From: Alkalitalea saponilacus
GTDB taxonomy: Bacteria > Bacteroidota > Bacteroidia > Bacteroidales > Marinilabiliaceae
DNA length: 64,000 nucleotides
Direction of reading: 5' to 3'
NCBI RefSeq assembly: GCF_900168165.1
Contig: NZ_FUYV01000002.1
Coordinates: forward strand, 1 to 64,000
Below are positions 43,832 through 52,284 of this stretch, one piece after another. Both the position numbers and the translations under genes were made by a program. Position 1 is the first letter of the stretch; the number at the start of each line of letters is the position of its first letter. The notes beneath the pieces are model-generated. The model worked only from the letters and a program-made list of their open reading frames with translations. It made no database searches and had not been told where the DNA came from.

Positions 43832-45025
43832 TTACATGTATTCAACGGTCACTTCCTTGAGGAATTTATCTTCGAGAACTCTAACAATTCTTTTCACAAC
43901 CGACCGGCGTATTTCTAACTCAACCGGCAGGTTAGGATCCTGATGCGCCACATTAATGCGCGTTCCGTTAATGATGTGAATGCGATCGCTCTCCAGAAGA
44001 TATTTCACAATGAGATCGGCCGGTCCGGTGCCGATTTTTTCATCCTTTTTGAGATTTTCAAGGATGCGGGCAGCTTTTCCTAACGTAAGAATTCCTTCTG
44101 TGACCAAATTCATCCCTTCCACATAAGAGGCAGGTGGTAGTTCAGGATCAGACTGTTCCATTCCTGCATCGAAACGTAAAGCCAACTCTCGGGCTATTAT
44201 TTCGGCAGTAGTACCACCAGAAATGATCTTTTTCCCGGAAAACCGCTGTACCTTAAGTGCAAAATCCAAATCATTTCGCTCATCAAAGGGGGGGCCTGAG
44301 ACCAACAGCATTTTACGTGGTTCTCTGAAGTAAATTACTCCAAAGGAGGTATCATCTTTTGCGATTCCCCCATCGTGTTTCATAGATAAACTGACTATCT
44401 TTCTTGCCAATTTTGCAGAGGATATAAAAGGGGTGTTTTGTAATAGTTTTTTAACCTGCTCAATCACTCCGTCCCGTCCCCATCCAAATGGGAAGGCTCT
44501 GGTTCCCATCCCGGACTGAACAATTCCATCACTCAAAAAAAGAATCCGATCCTCCATTTCGGCTCTAAAACTGCAGGTTCTGATCTCCTTGTCACGATAC
44601 TTTTCGTCTTCAAGCTGAATAGTTTCCCATTTCGGATCAAAAATTTCTTCTCCTCTTAGAATGACACAATCCGGATTGTCATATTCTACGATGGTTGTAA
44701 ATCCGTCATCTTCGATGTCGATGATGGTAAAGGTTGAATAACTGATTTTCCGTACTGAACAAACCGGAAGTGTATTCATGATGATTTCTGCGCTTTTCTT
44801 GACCTCTCGGTGCTCCATGGTAAAATTAACAGCCATAGAGGCTGTTAAAGAGGCCAGCACATTGGCTTTGATTCCTGACCCCATTCCATCTGAAAGCACA
44901 ACAATGGTGCGCCCCTCCTCTTTTATTCTTCTGGATAAAAACACATCACCACAAATCTCCTCGCCTACATGATTGGCCTGATGACAAAAAATATCAATAT
45001 ATATATGACTTTCGGGTACCAGCAT
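43832..45025 (-). CDS. SpoIIE-type PP2C protein phosphatase
   Basis: A 397-residue protein. Residues about 10-230 form a SpoIIE/RsbU-type PP2C domain with metal-binding aspartates in VVLSDGMGSGIKANVLASL, RILFLSDGIVQSG and KDDTSFGVIYF. The remaining ~165 residues are a second region (VSGPPFDERNDLDFALKVQRF ... GTTAEIIARELAL) without a domain known to me. Such phosphatases dephosphorylate STAS-like partners. Directly downstream of the PAS-linked sensory hydrogenase (9 bp gap), it is a natural output enzyme for that sensor. Confidence 0.85.
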   Translation of the reverse strand: MLVPESHIYIDIFCHQANHVGEEICGDVFLSRRIKEEGRTIVVLSDGMGSGIKANVLASLTASMAVNFTMEHREVKKSAEIIMNTLPVCSVRKISYSTFTIIDIEDDGFTTIVEYDNPDCVILRGEEIFDPKWETIQLEDEKYRDKEIRTCSFRAEMEDRILFLSDGIVQSGMGTRAFPFGWGRDGVIEQVKKLLQNTPFISSAKLARKIVSLSMKHDGGIAKDDTSFGVIYFREPRKMLLVSGPPFDERNDLDFALKVQRFSGKKIISGGTTAEIIARELALRFDAGMEQSDPELPPASYVEGMNLVTEGILTLGKAARILENLKKDEKIGTGPADLIVKYLLESDRIHIINGTRINVAHQDPNLPVELEIRRSVVKRIVRVLEDKFLKEVTVEYM

Positions 45026-45034
45026 TCTATTACT

Positions 45035-46906
45035 TTATGAGTCAGTTTTTTCTTCAGAACCTTCGTTATCTGAGCCTAGTTTTTGAGCGTCGATGATGGA
45101 TGAAAGAATCTTCTCTGTTTTTGAAGCACTTTCCCCCAGCAAGAATGCAATTTGCTGAACTGTTTCAAGGTTTTCCCGAATAACTGTTCTTGCCCTGTTG
45201 ATCACCTCTTCTCTCCGGACGTTTGGAGAGGTTAGATCACGAATGATGCCACCAACTGCCTTATGCTTTTTAATAGTGAATACAGAGACATTGAAAATTG
45301 AATTACCAAAAGGCGTATCACGGTTTAACATATCCTGTCCAGATTGCAAAACGGAGGCAAACAGACGGTGAAACGGAACAAGCGCAGAAAGTTCTGCTCC
45401 TTTCAAACCGGGTATTGTATCATTTATGGTTTGAGCATCCTCTCCCAACATCTCAACAAACACATGATTTGACTCCATAATTTTCAGGTTTTCATCTACG
45501 ACTACAACTCCGGCATTTATTTTGTCTAACATGATTGTGGTAACCTCAGCTGCTTCAAGTGCAGCCATTTCGCCTGCTCTGGCTTTTTCTTCACTATCTT
45601 TAAGAGCCTCCTTGGTTTTTTTCAGTTTTTCATTGGTCGCGTTTACTTTACTGATAAATGTATGAAGCTTGTTGATTGAATAGCTATAACACATCTCATA
45701 ATTGGTGAGACCCTGGCAATAAGCGATGGCAAATTCGCGACATGATGGGTAACCGCAAGCACCACATCCCAGCTGGTCTTCTGCTTTGCTTTTGCCCATT
45801 TCGTGCAACACTCGCCGGATTTCGCTATCGGGTGGCATGGGAAGTCGTCTGTCCTGAGCTTTAAATGTGCGGGAAACATCCAGATCCTTAAATTGCTCAA
45901 TCTGCTCATGCCAATTGACCAGATCCAACCCCTTCAACCGCTTGTTTACATATTTGATAACCTCTGATCGTCGCATAAACTTCTTACCTCCCGGACTCAT
46001 TCCGGGACCCATCACGCAACCTTCACAATAGAACAGGTCAAGATGCTGTTTAAGACCTGTCTGACTCTTAAATTCTGAAAGAGATTCCTTAAAGTCAAAT
46101 TGCCCGTTGGCGCTGATGATGTCTCCAGAAAGTAATTCCTGGTTGATGTCTACTGCCTGAAGCATTCCCCTACGGATGGGGTAAAGTCCACCTTTGCGGC
46201 CAATGGGCGGATCAAATTCACTGTACTCTACATTGTTTTCGGTAATTTTAAACTCCTTAAACAGCTCACGCATCTCAATAAAAGTAAGGACGCCATCTAT
46301 CCGTCCATCATCTTTATGCATACGTGTGTCATCTTTAGCTGCCACACAAGCAGTTGCATAAACCAGTTTCAAATCCTCTCCATAATATTTACGAACCACC
46401 TTTGCCATTACCACATAAGGAGGCACCATCCGCGCAAGGTTTTCTACCAGCTCCGGCTCAAACTTTTCCACATAAGCTGCTACGGGAGGACAAACAGTGT
46501 GTATGTAGTATTTCCCATGGAAATTGTGAAGTAAATCGCGGTATCTGAAAGCAAGTAAATCAATCCCGAAAGCCATTTCAAGCACATAATCAAATCCCAA
46601 TCCGCGAATCATTGCAACAAATTTGCGATGATCAGTAATGTCTACAAACTCTCCGGAAATGGAGGGATCGCAAATAATTGCAACTTTGGAGCCCGAACCA
46701 AGCAGATCTTTTACCATCTGCTTCTCATCTCTATAGGAAATGGCATTTTGAGAACAAACCATCACACAATGTCCACAACCAATACAGCGACCCGGAACTA
46801 TAGTTGCATGGGTCTCCTCTATCTTTATTGCTTTGGTGGGGCATGTTCTGATACATGCCAGACTAAGATTGCACTTTTCCGGATCAACTACGACCAATTG
46901 CCTCAT
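45035..46906 (-). CDS. Putative sensory [FeFe] hydrogenase with PAS domain (HydS, group C-like)
   Basis: A 623-residue soluble protein. Order: two [4Fe-4S] motifs (CNLSLACIRTCP, 12-23; CIGCGHCVMVC, 41-51); degenerate H-cluster domain; Fes-type [4Fe-4S] domain (CGACGYPSC, 380-388); coiled coil; PAS domain (about 450-560, NAGVVVVDENLKIMESNHVF); short C-terminus. L1 reads HTVCPPV (V138 in place of the shuttle Cys, ligand C139), L2 ATACVAAK (C187) and L3 YCEGCVMGPG (C294, C297). Proteins of this design are known as HydS, proposed H2 or redox sensors. No kinase domain follows; the PP2C gene directly downstream may carry the signal. Confidence 0.88.
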   Translation of the reverse strand: MRQLVVVDPEKCNLSLACIRTCPTKAIKIEETHATIVPGRCIGCGHCVMVCSQNAISYRDEKQMVKDLLGSGSKVAIICDPSISGEFVDITDHRKFVAMIRGLGFDYVLEMAFGIDLLAFRYRDLLHNFHGKYYIHTVCPPVAAYVEKFEPELVENLARMVPPYVVMAKVVRKYYGEDLKLVYATACVAAKDDTRMHKDDGRIDGVLTFIEMRELFKEFKITENNVEYSEFDPPIGRKGGLYPIRRGMLQAVDINQELLSGDIISANGQFDFKESLSEFKSQTGLKQHLDLFYCEGCVMGPGMSPGGKKFMRRSEVIKYVNKRLKGLDLVNWHEQIEQFKDLDVSRTFKAQDRRLPMPPDSEIRRVLHEMGKSKAEDQLGCGACGYPSCREFAIAYCQGLTNYEMCYSYSINKLHTFISKVNATNEKLKKTKEALKDSEEKARAGEMAALEAAEVTTIMLDKINAGVVVVDENLKIMESNHVFVEMLGEDAQTINDTIPGLKGAELSALVPFHRLFASVLQSGQDMLNRDTPFGNSIFNVSVFTIKKHKAVGGIIRDLTSPNVRREEVINRARTVIRENLETVQQIAFLLGESASKTEKILSSIIDAQKLGSDNEGSEEKTDS

Positions 46907-46942
46907 AATAATGCTTATTTCCTTTGGTAATTTACGAAAACA

Positions 46943-47194
46943 CTATGAATGACCGAAATACTCATCGAGTATTTCGTAAATATTTTCAGATGACACCGCT
47001 TTATATAAATTACCATCAATTTTAAGAACAGGCCCCTCCTCACACAAACCGGTACATAACTCCCCACTGAAAAAAACAGTTGGCTCAAGATTGTGCTCCC
47101 TTAAATAACTCTTCACAATCTCTAAAACATGTTTATTCCCTCTTGAAAAACAAGAACTTCCAAGACAAATAGTAACTCTATGCTCCTGATTCAT
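46943..47194 (-). CDS. Small [2Fe-2S] thioredoxin-like ferredoxin
   Basis: An 83-residue NuoE-type ferredoxin fold: CLGSSCFSRG and GELCTGLCEEGPV hold four cysteines for one [2Fe-2S] cluster. It is the first gene of the minus-strand sensory array, 36 bp upstream of HydS, and could bring electrons to the sensor. Comparable single-domain proteins accompany HydS-like genes in other anaerobes. Confidence 0.8.
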   Translation of the reverse strand: MNQEHRVTICLGSSCFSRGNKHVLEIVKSYLREHNLEPTVFFSGELCTGLCEEGPVLKIDGNLYKAVSSENIYEILDEYFGHS

Positions 47195-47297
47195 TGGGTA
47201 TCCGAATTAATTCCACCTATGATTTGGCATGAATTTAAACAAAATAACTCAAAATTTAAAAAATATTGTATTTTTCAGAACTAAATCAATAAACAAA

Positions 47298-48125
47298 ATG
47301 CTTCCGAACATCCAAACCACCATCATAGTGGCTTGTGCTAAACCTCTGAATCTACAAACATTGAGAGGCATTGCATTCCCAATTGCTGAGGTATTCGGGT
47401 CATCTGTCACGTTTCTGTTAATGAATGACCAAATCTCAACAGAATATGTTGAGAAAAGCTTAACATCTAAAGAATCTACTCTCAGATCACTTCCGGCATT
47501 CAGATTTATCTCATTTCCATACAACTTTAATTACAACCAGCTAATTGAAAAGAACAGCCATAATGAGGAGGCAATTATGATTATATTCCCTGAGCTTCCG
47601 AGCGGTTTTCCACGACCATTGAAAGAACTCAGATTCATGTTGAAGACCCGAAAGTTAAGGCTTCCATATATGATTTTACCTAAATTTGCTTATGACAACT
47701 GGTTTCCCAAAACAGTCATTATACCAATTGGCTATGATCGTACGGATAAAGAAACTGCCATTTGGGCTTCATACTTCAATCGATTCTCCGACAGTCGCAT
47801 TATTGTATTAAAAGCGAATGAGAAAGAACAATGGGCAAAAAACAGCACTCATTTAAACATCCGTTTTGTTGATAAATTATTCAAAGAGACCAACACTCCA
47901 TATGACTTAAATGAGAGTCATGTCAGCTCAGGTCGATTGCCCTGGGAAACCATCGAGCTCGCAGACAAGACAGGAAACAGTTTGGTGATACTAAGTACCA
48001 CCAAGCACTATGGACCGGGTCATTATATTACCGGTCCTGATGAACTTCGTATCATAAAAAACAAATCCGGAATTCCTGTGTTATGTGTTAATCCGGTTAA
48101 AAATGCGTACGTTTTATGTAAATAG
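47298..48125 (+). CDS. Universal stress protein-like protein
   Basis: A 275-residue protein with two alpha/beta repeats reminiscent of tandem universal stress protein (USP) domains: TTIIVACAKPLN starts repeat one, KTVIIPIGYDRTDKETAIWAS starts repeat two. The ATP-binding glycine motif is not clear, so the assignment is tentative. Start taken at ATG 47298 next to the first domain; an upstream ATG at 47229 would add a 23-residue AT-rich extension. It is the only plus-strand gene inside the hydrogen cluster, divergent from the [2Fe-2S] gene and convergent with HydA2. Confidence 0.55.
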   Translation: MLPNIQTTIIVACAKPLNLQTLRGIAFPIAEVFGSSVTFLLMNDQISTEYVEKSLTSKESTLRSLPAFRFISFPYNFNYNQLIEKNSHNEEAIMIIFPELPSGFPRPLKELRFMLKTRKLRLPYMILPKFAYDNWFPKTVIIPIGYDRTDKETAIWASYFNRFSDSRIIVLKANEKEQWAKNSTHLNIRFVDKLFKETNTPYDLNESHVSSGRLPWETIELADKTGNSLVILSTTKHYGPGHYITGPDELRIIKNKSGIPVLCVNPVKNAYVLCK

Positions 48126-48182
48126 CATAATTTCGCATGCAACTTGCAAGAGTACCGATAAAAGCCACGACTCATGGGTGAT

Positions 48183-49973
48183 TCAATACCGTTCCCTTGG
48201 TGTGTAATGAGTGTGTAAAAGCCTGTGCGATTCATGCCCCAGCGGTTCGCCAAGAAACTCCTTGTAAACCTTAACAACTTCCGGATTTTCATGAGATTTT
48301 CGGATTGTTTTAAGGGTATCTTCCCGATAAATGGCAGAAGACCTGGCATTTCTGATTTCAGGAGAGGTTGGAATGGGTTGTCCTCCTCCTCCAAGACATC
48401 CGCCGGGACAAGCCATGATCTCGATAAAATGATAATTCGATGAACCATCTCGTACCGATTCCATCACTCTTTTTGCATTGGCGAGTCCGTGTGCCACGCA
48501 GGTTTTAACCTCAACGCCCTCCAAAAAATCCCATTCCGGAAGCGCTTTATCAATTTTTAAAGTAGCTTCGCGCACGCCTTCCATTCCCCTGACTGGAGTA
48601 ATGTTTAATCCTTCAAACGGGACCTCCCTGCCGGTCACTACTTCATAAACTGTCCTTAAAGCGGCTTCCATTACACCACCGGTAGCGCCGAATATTACAG
48701 CTGCTCCTGAACTTTCACCCATTATACTGTCGTAATTATCATCGGCCAGGGATTTAAAATCAATGCCGGCCTGTTTAATCATCAGCGCCAATTCCCGCGT
48801 GGTTAAAACATAGTCCACATCCTGATATCCACTGGAATACATCTCCGGCCTGTTGGCTTCAAATTTCTTGGCCGTGCATGGCATGACCGATACACTAACC
48901 ATTGAAGCGGGATCAACCCCGATTTTATTGGCGAAAAACGTTTTGGCCAATGCGCCAAACATCTGTTGTGGAGATTTAGCGGAGGAAAGATTTGGCAGAA
49001 AATCCGGGAATATATGCTCAATAAATTTAATCCAACCGGGGGAACAACTGGTTGTCATGGGCAACCGCACATTTTTATCCTTATCTTTAAGAACCTTTTT
49101 AAGGCGTTGAAGTAGCTCATGTCCCTCTTCAATAATGGTTAAATCGGCAGTAAAATCAGTATCCAGCACCGAATTAAAGCCCAAACGCCGCAGCGCAGTC
49201 ACCATTTTCCCTGTGACAATTTCTCCGGGATCAATTCCAAGAGCTTCGCCCAAAGCGATGCGAACAGCGGGAGCTGTTTGCACCACCACATATTTTTTCT
49301 CATCATTAATGGCCGACCACACCTCCTCCACATAGTTTTTCTCTGTGAGTGCACCGGTTGGGCAACGATTTACACACTGTCCGCAATTGGTGCATACCAC
49401 TTGATAGATTGGTTTCTCAAAAAAGGTGGAAATTTTCATTTCACTTCCTTTTTTGGAAACTGTTAAAGCTCCTATATTCTGGAGTTGATCACAGGTGCGG
49501 ACGCATCTCTGGCAGCGAATGCATTTACTATCGTCTTTTATGATGGATGGCGAGTAATAATCGATGGTATACTCCTTAAATGGAATTAGATTTATGAATG
49601 CATTCTCTCCGAGAATGTATTCATGTGATAGTTCCTGAAGCTCACAATTCCCGCTTTTATAGCAAGTGGTGCATTCAGCACGATGTTCAGAGACCAGAAG
49701 TTCGAGAATCTGCTTTCGTGCATTACGCACCTTCATGCTGTTGGTATGGATTTCCATTCCGTCTGATGCCGGTATGGCACATGCCGGCAACAAGCGATCC
49801 GAGCCTTTCTGTTCAACCATACAAACCCGGCAATTTCCGGCAACACACAAATCTTCATGATGACAAAGTGTGGGTATTTTTATGTTTATTGATCTTGCAG
49901 CGTCAAGCAATGAAGTACCCTGCTTAACACTAACAGATATACTGTCGATTTTTAAAGTCACCTGGCTACTCAT
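48183..49973 (-). CDS. hydA: [FeFe] hydrogenase catalytic subunit, HydA2
   Basis: A 596-residue group-A hydrogenase with the same domain order as HydA1: [2Fe-2S] (C37, C43, C48, C51 region), His-Cys [4Fe-4S] (HRAECTTCYKSGNC), two [4Fe-4S] clusters (CIRCQRCVRTC and CTNCGQCVNRCP), H-domain and small-subunit tail. L2 (MPCTAKK) and L3 (MACPGGCLGGGGQP) are intact, but L1 reads TSCSPGW (308-314): the second cysteine of TSCCPGW, next to the proline, is serine. TSCSPGW-type L1 loops occur, to my memory, in other multimeric hydrogenases, so activity is not excluded. It is the last gene of the second hydrogenase operon. Confidence 0.93.
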   Translation of the reverse strand: MSSQVTLKIDSISVSVKQGTSLLDAARSINIKIPTLCHHEDLCVAGNCRVCMVEQKGSDRLLPACAIPASDGMEIHTNSMKVRNARKQILELLVSEHRAECTTCYKSGNCELQELSHEYILGENAFINLIPFKEYTIDYYSPSIIKDDSKCIRCQRCVRTCDQLQNIGALTVSKKGSEMKISTFFEKPIYQVVCTNCGQCVNRCPTGALTEKNYVEEVWSAINDEKKYVVVQTAPAVRIALGEALGIDPGEIVTGKMVTALRRLGFNSVLDTDFTADLTIIEEGHELLQRLKKVLKDKDKNVRLPMTTSCSPGWIKFIEHIFPDFLPNLSSAKSPQQMFGALAKTFFANKIGVDPASMVSVSVMPCTAKKFEANRPEMYSSGYQDVDYVLTTRELALMIKQAGIDFKSLADDNYDSIMGESSGAAVIFGATGGVMEAALRTVYEVVTGREVPFEGLNITPVRGMEGVREATLKIDKALPEWDFLEGVEVKTCVAHGLANAKRVMESVRDGSSNYHFIEIMACPGGCLGGGGQPIPTSPEIRNARSSAIYREDTLKTIRKSHENPEVVKVYKEFLGEPLGHESHRLLHTHYTPRERY

Positions 49974-50038
49974 ATGCTTAAATTATTTTGGTTTTTAAAT
50001 GGATTTGGATTACTGATTTAAAAACTCAGTTCTTTTTA

Positions 50039-50065
50039 CTCAATGCAACATAGTTGCATTGAGTT
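50039..50065. other. Intra-operon hairpin between HydB2 and HydA2
   Basis: Arms 50039-50050 (actcaatgcaac) and 50054-50065 are perfect complements over 12 bp with a 3-nt loop. It lies in the 104-bp gap between HydB2 and HydA2 on the minus strand. On that strand no T-run follows, so it is more likely an RNA-processing or stability element than a terminator. It could tune HydA2 level against HydB2. Confidence 0.55.
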
Positions 50066-50077
50066 TTTCAGAGATGA

Positions 50078-51256
50078 TCAATAGATCATCTCTTCCTTAA
50101 AGTTCTCAACAATTGAAGAAAAAGAATTTGCTACCGACTGACCAAGTCCGCATTTGGCTGTCACCCTCATCACTTCTGCAAGTCCCAGCAGTTTATCAAG
50201 GTATGTGGAAGGTCGTTCTCCTCGTTTTACGGCTTGAATTCCCATCAGCAGCTGTTGAGTACCCACCCTGCAGGGAGTACATTGTCCGCAGCTTTCCTCC
50301 ACAAAGAAATCGAGGTAGTTATGCAAAACATTGTACATAGATCTTGAGGAGTTAAAAATCATCATGGAACCTCCCGTTGGAAGAGACACCCCTGTAAGTT
50401 TCCCCTGATATCCAATGATTGTTTTTTCAAATCTTTTACGAGGAACGCAAAAACCGGCAGCACCACCAACCTGCACAGCTTTAGCATCTCCGTCCCCAAA
50501 ATCATCCACAAATTTTTGAAGTGTCATACCAAATTCAAGTTCATAAATACCCGGGATGGGCGTGTCTCCCGAAACTGAAAACACTTTACTTCCTCTACTA
50601 TCCTTAACTCCCAAATCCCTGAACTTCTCGGGACCATATTTAAATATTGAATAGGTGTGAGCCAGGGTTTCCACATTATTTATGACTGTGGGCTTTCCTT
50701 TGTATCCAAAATTAGTTGGATATGGAGGTTTGTTTCGAGGTTCTCCCCGTTTTCCTTCCATACTTTCAAATAGAGCCGTTTCTTCACCACATATGTATGC
50801 GCCCGAACCCATAAATATTTCCACCTGAAAATCAACTTCGAATTTCTTCATCAGCTGATGAAACTCTTCAATGGCATTGTTAAGATGGGGAACCAGATAA
50901 GTATATTCCTGCCGGAGGTAAATAAATCCCTGCCTACAATTTATAATGCGTGCACAAACGGCCATCCCGGCAAGGACCTTGTGTGGAACACTTGTCAGTA
51001 TTTCTCTGTCTTTAAAGGTCCCGGGCTCGCCTTCATCGGCATTGCAAATAATAAACTTTTCATCAGCCTTATCATCAGCAGCCAATCTCCATTTTAATCC
51101 GGTCGGAAAACCGGCTCCTCCTCTACCTTTCAATCCGGAAGCTATAAGATCGCTGATAAGTTCCTCATTACTTCTGGCCAATGTTTTACCAAGAATAGCC
51201 TCTGAATCACCTTCGTTTTTGAATATTAAATCGAGTCGTTTCAGATTTTTTGTCAT
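50078..51256 (-). CDS. hydB: HydB-type NADH/flavin subunit (short form)
   Basis: A 392-residue NuoF-like subunit with only the core: FMN/NAD domain (GLKGRGGAGFPTGLKW, ICNADEGEPGTFKDRE), SLBB, and the [4Fe-4S] site ESCGQCTPCRVGTQ. It lacks the N-terminal [2Fe-2S] domain and the C-terminal ferredoxin of the long HydB at 37525-39318. The short form matches classical NuoF more closely, so electron routing in this complex may differ, for example without bifurcation. It is preceded by HydC2 with a 63-bp gap. Confidence 0.9.
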   Translation of the reverse strand: MTKNLKRLDLIFKNEGDSEAILGKTLARSNEELISDLIASGLKGRGGAGFPTGLKWRLAADDKADEKFIICNADEGEPGTFKDREILTSVPHKVLAGMAVCARIINCRQGFIYLRQEYTYLVPHLNNAIEEFHQLMKKFEVDFQVEIFMGSGAYICGEETALFESMEGKRGEPRNKPPYPTNFGYKGKPTVINNVETLAHTYSIFKYGPEKFRDLGVKDSRGSKVFSVSGDTPIPGIYELEFGMTLQKFVDDFGDGDAKAVQVGGAAGFCVPRKRFEKTIIGYQGKLTGVSLPTGGSMMIFNSSRSMYNVLHNYLDFFVEESCGQCTPCRVGTQQLLMGIQAVKRGERPSTYLDKLLGLAEVMRVTAKCGLGQSVANSFSSIVENFKEEMIY

Positions 51257-51319
51257 AACGGTCTGGTTTTAAATTTGTGATGAGCAACCCAAAAACATCT
51301 TCATTCGCGACACCCTGAT

Positions 51320-51793
51320 TTACTGCAAAGCTTCGCGCCTGTATTTATCTATTATCTCCCGGATGCTTTCAGGCGTCAGATCTGTATGAGGAGTATCGTT
51401 AACCAGCATGGCAGGGCCTTTATGGCACTGGCCTAAACAGTTGGTTTCGGTGAGGGTGAAAATACCGTCAGGAGTTGTTTGTCCGGGTTTTATTTTCAGT
51501 AATCGTTCCAGTTCCTGCAGAATAATATTCTTTCCATGCATCATACAAGTAATGGTTCTGCATAATCTTATAATGTATTTTCCGCTTTGCTGTGTTTCAA
51601 GAAAGCTGTAAAAAGTAGCGGTTCCGTACACATGAGCTGCAGAAATATCTAACTCACGGGCTACTTCAATCATGTCCTCTTCTGTGAGAATGTGATTCTT
51701 TGCATAAATTGCCTGAAGAATTGGCAAAAGTGATTCCCTCTCAGTTCCATGACTGGCAGAAACCTTTTGAATTATTTCCTGAATTGGTGACAT
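51320..51793 (-). CDS. hydC: HydC-type NAD-linked hydrogenase subunit 2 (NuoE-like)
   Basis: A 157-residue [2Fe-2S] subunit, first gene of the second hydrogenase operon. Start set at ATG 51793 (a GTG two codons earlier opens the frame). Cysteines in CRTITC and ETNCLGQC are the NuoE-type ligands, though the spacing in the first pair (CRTITC) differs from the CMGTAC of HydC1 only in sequence. The gene order HydC-HydB-HydA differs from operon 1, where HydB, HydA, HydC follow. Confidence 0.85.
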   Translation of the reverse strand: MSPIQEIIQKVSASHGTERESLLPILQAIYAKNHILTEEDMIEVARELDISAAHVYGTATFYSFLETQQSGKYIIRLCRTITCMMHGKNIILQELERLLKIKPGQTTPDGIFTLTETNCLGQCHKGPAMLVNDTPHTDLTPESIREIIDKYRREALQ

Positions 51794-51799
51794 AAGCAC

Positions 51800-52284
51800 T
51801 GAGATATAAGGTGATACAATTAAATATTTTTTTCTTTATATAAGTTACAATAATCTACACCTCTCTTTTTATGACTTATGTCATGTTTATTGTACTGATA
51901 TTCAATTTATATTTATTCTATGTAAAACAATACGTAAGAGAACTCTTTGATTTTCGCAGGGAGGGAATCTTATAATTCAGGATTATGAGAGAGAAATTGC
52001 CCTGTTATAATTAAAAATATAACATGCATTCAAACTCGATGTTTTCAATTCAATTGATTATCTTCCCAGTAAACACACGACGGGATATAAAATATAATTG
52101 TAACTGGTGTTTGCTAAAAAGCAGGTTCTATTCATTTTGGGGATATAATTCATCAATCCTCTAAGGCCATCGAACATATATTTAACAACCTGAGATGCAT
52201 CTCACAATAACAATCCTTAATACTTTATACTTCAATCAGAACCTCCAATTCACTCCTTTAATTTAACTCAAATATCTTACAAAA
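51800..52284. other. Intergenic region upstream of alpha-amylase
   Basis: About 485 bp between the divergent HydC2 and alpha-amylase genes. It should hold both promoters. A weak inverted repeat (cttataattcaggattatgag, around 51971-51991) is visible, but its stem is short and mismatched. No gene, RNA or clear operator was recognised. Confidence 0.45.
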
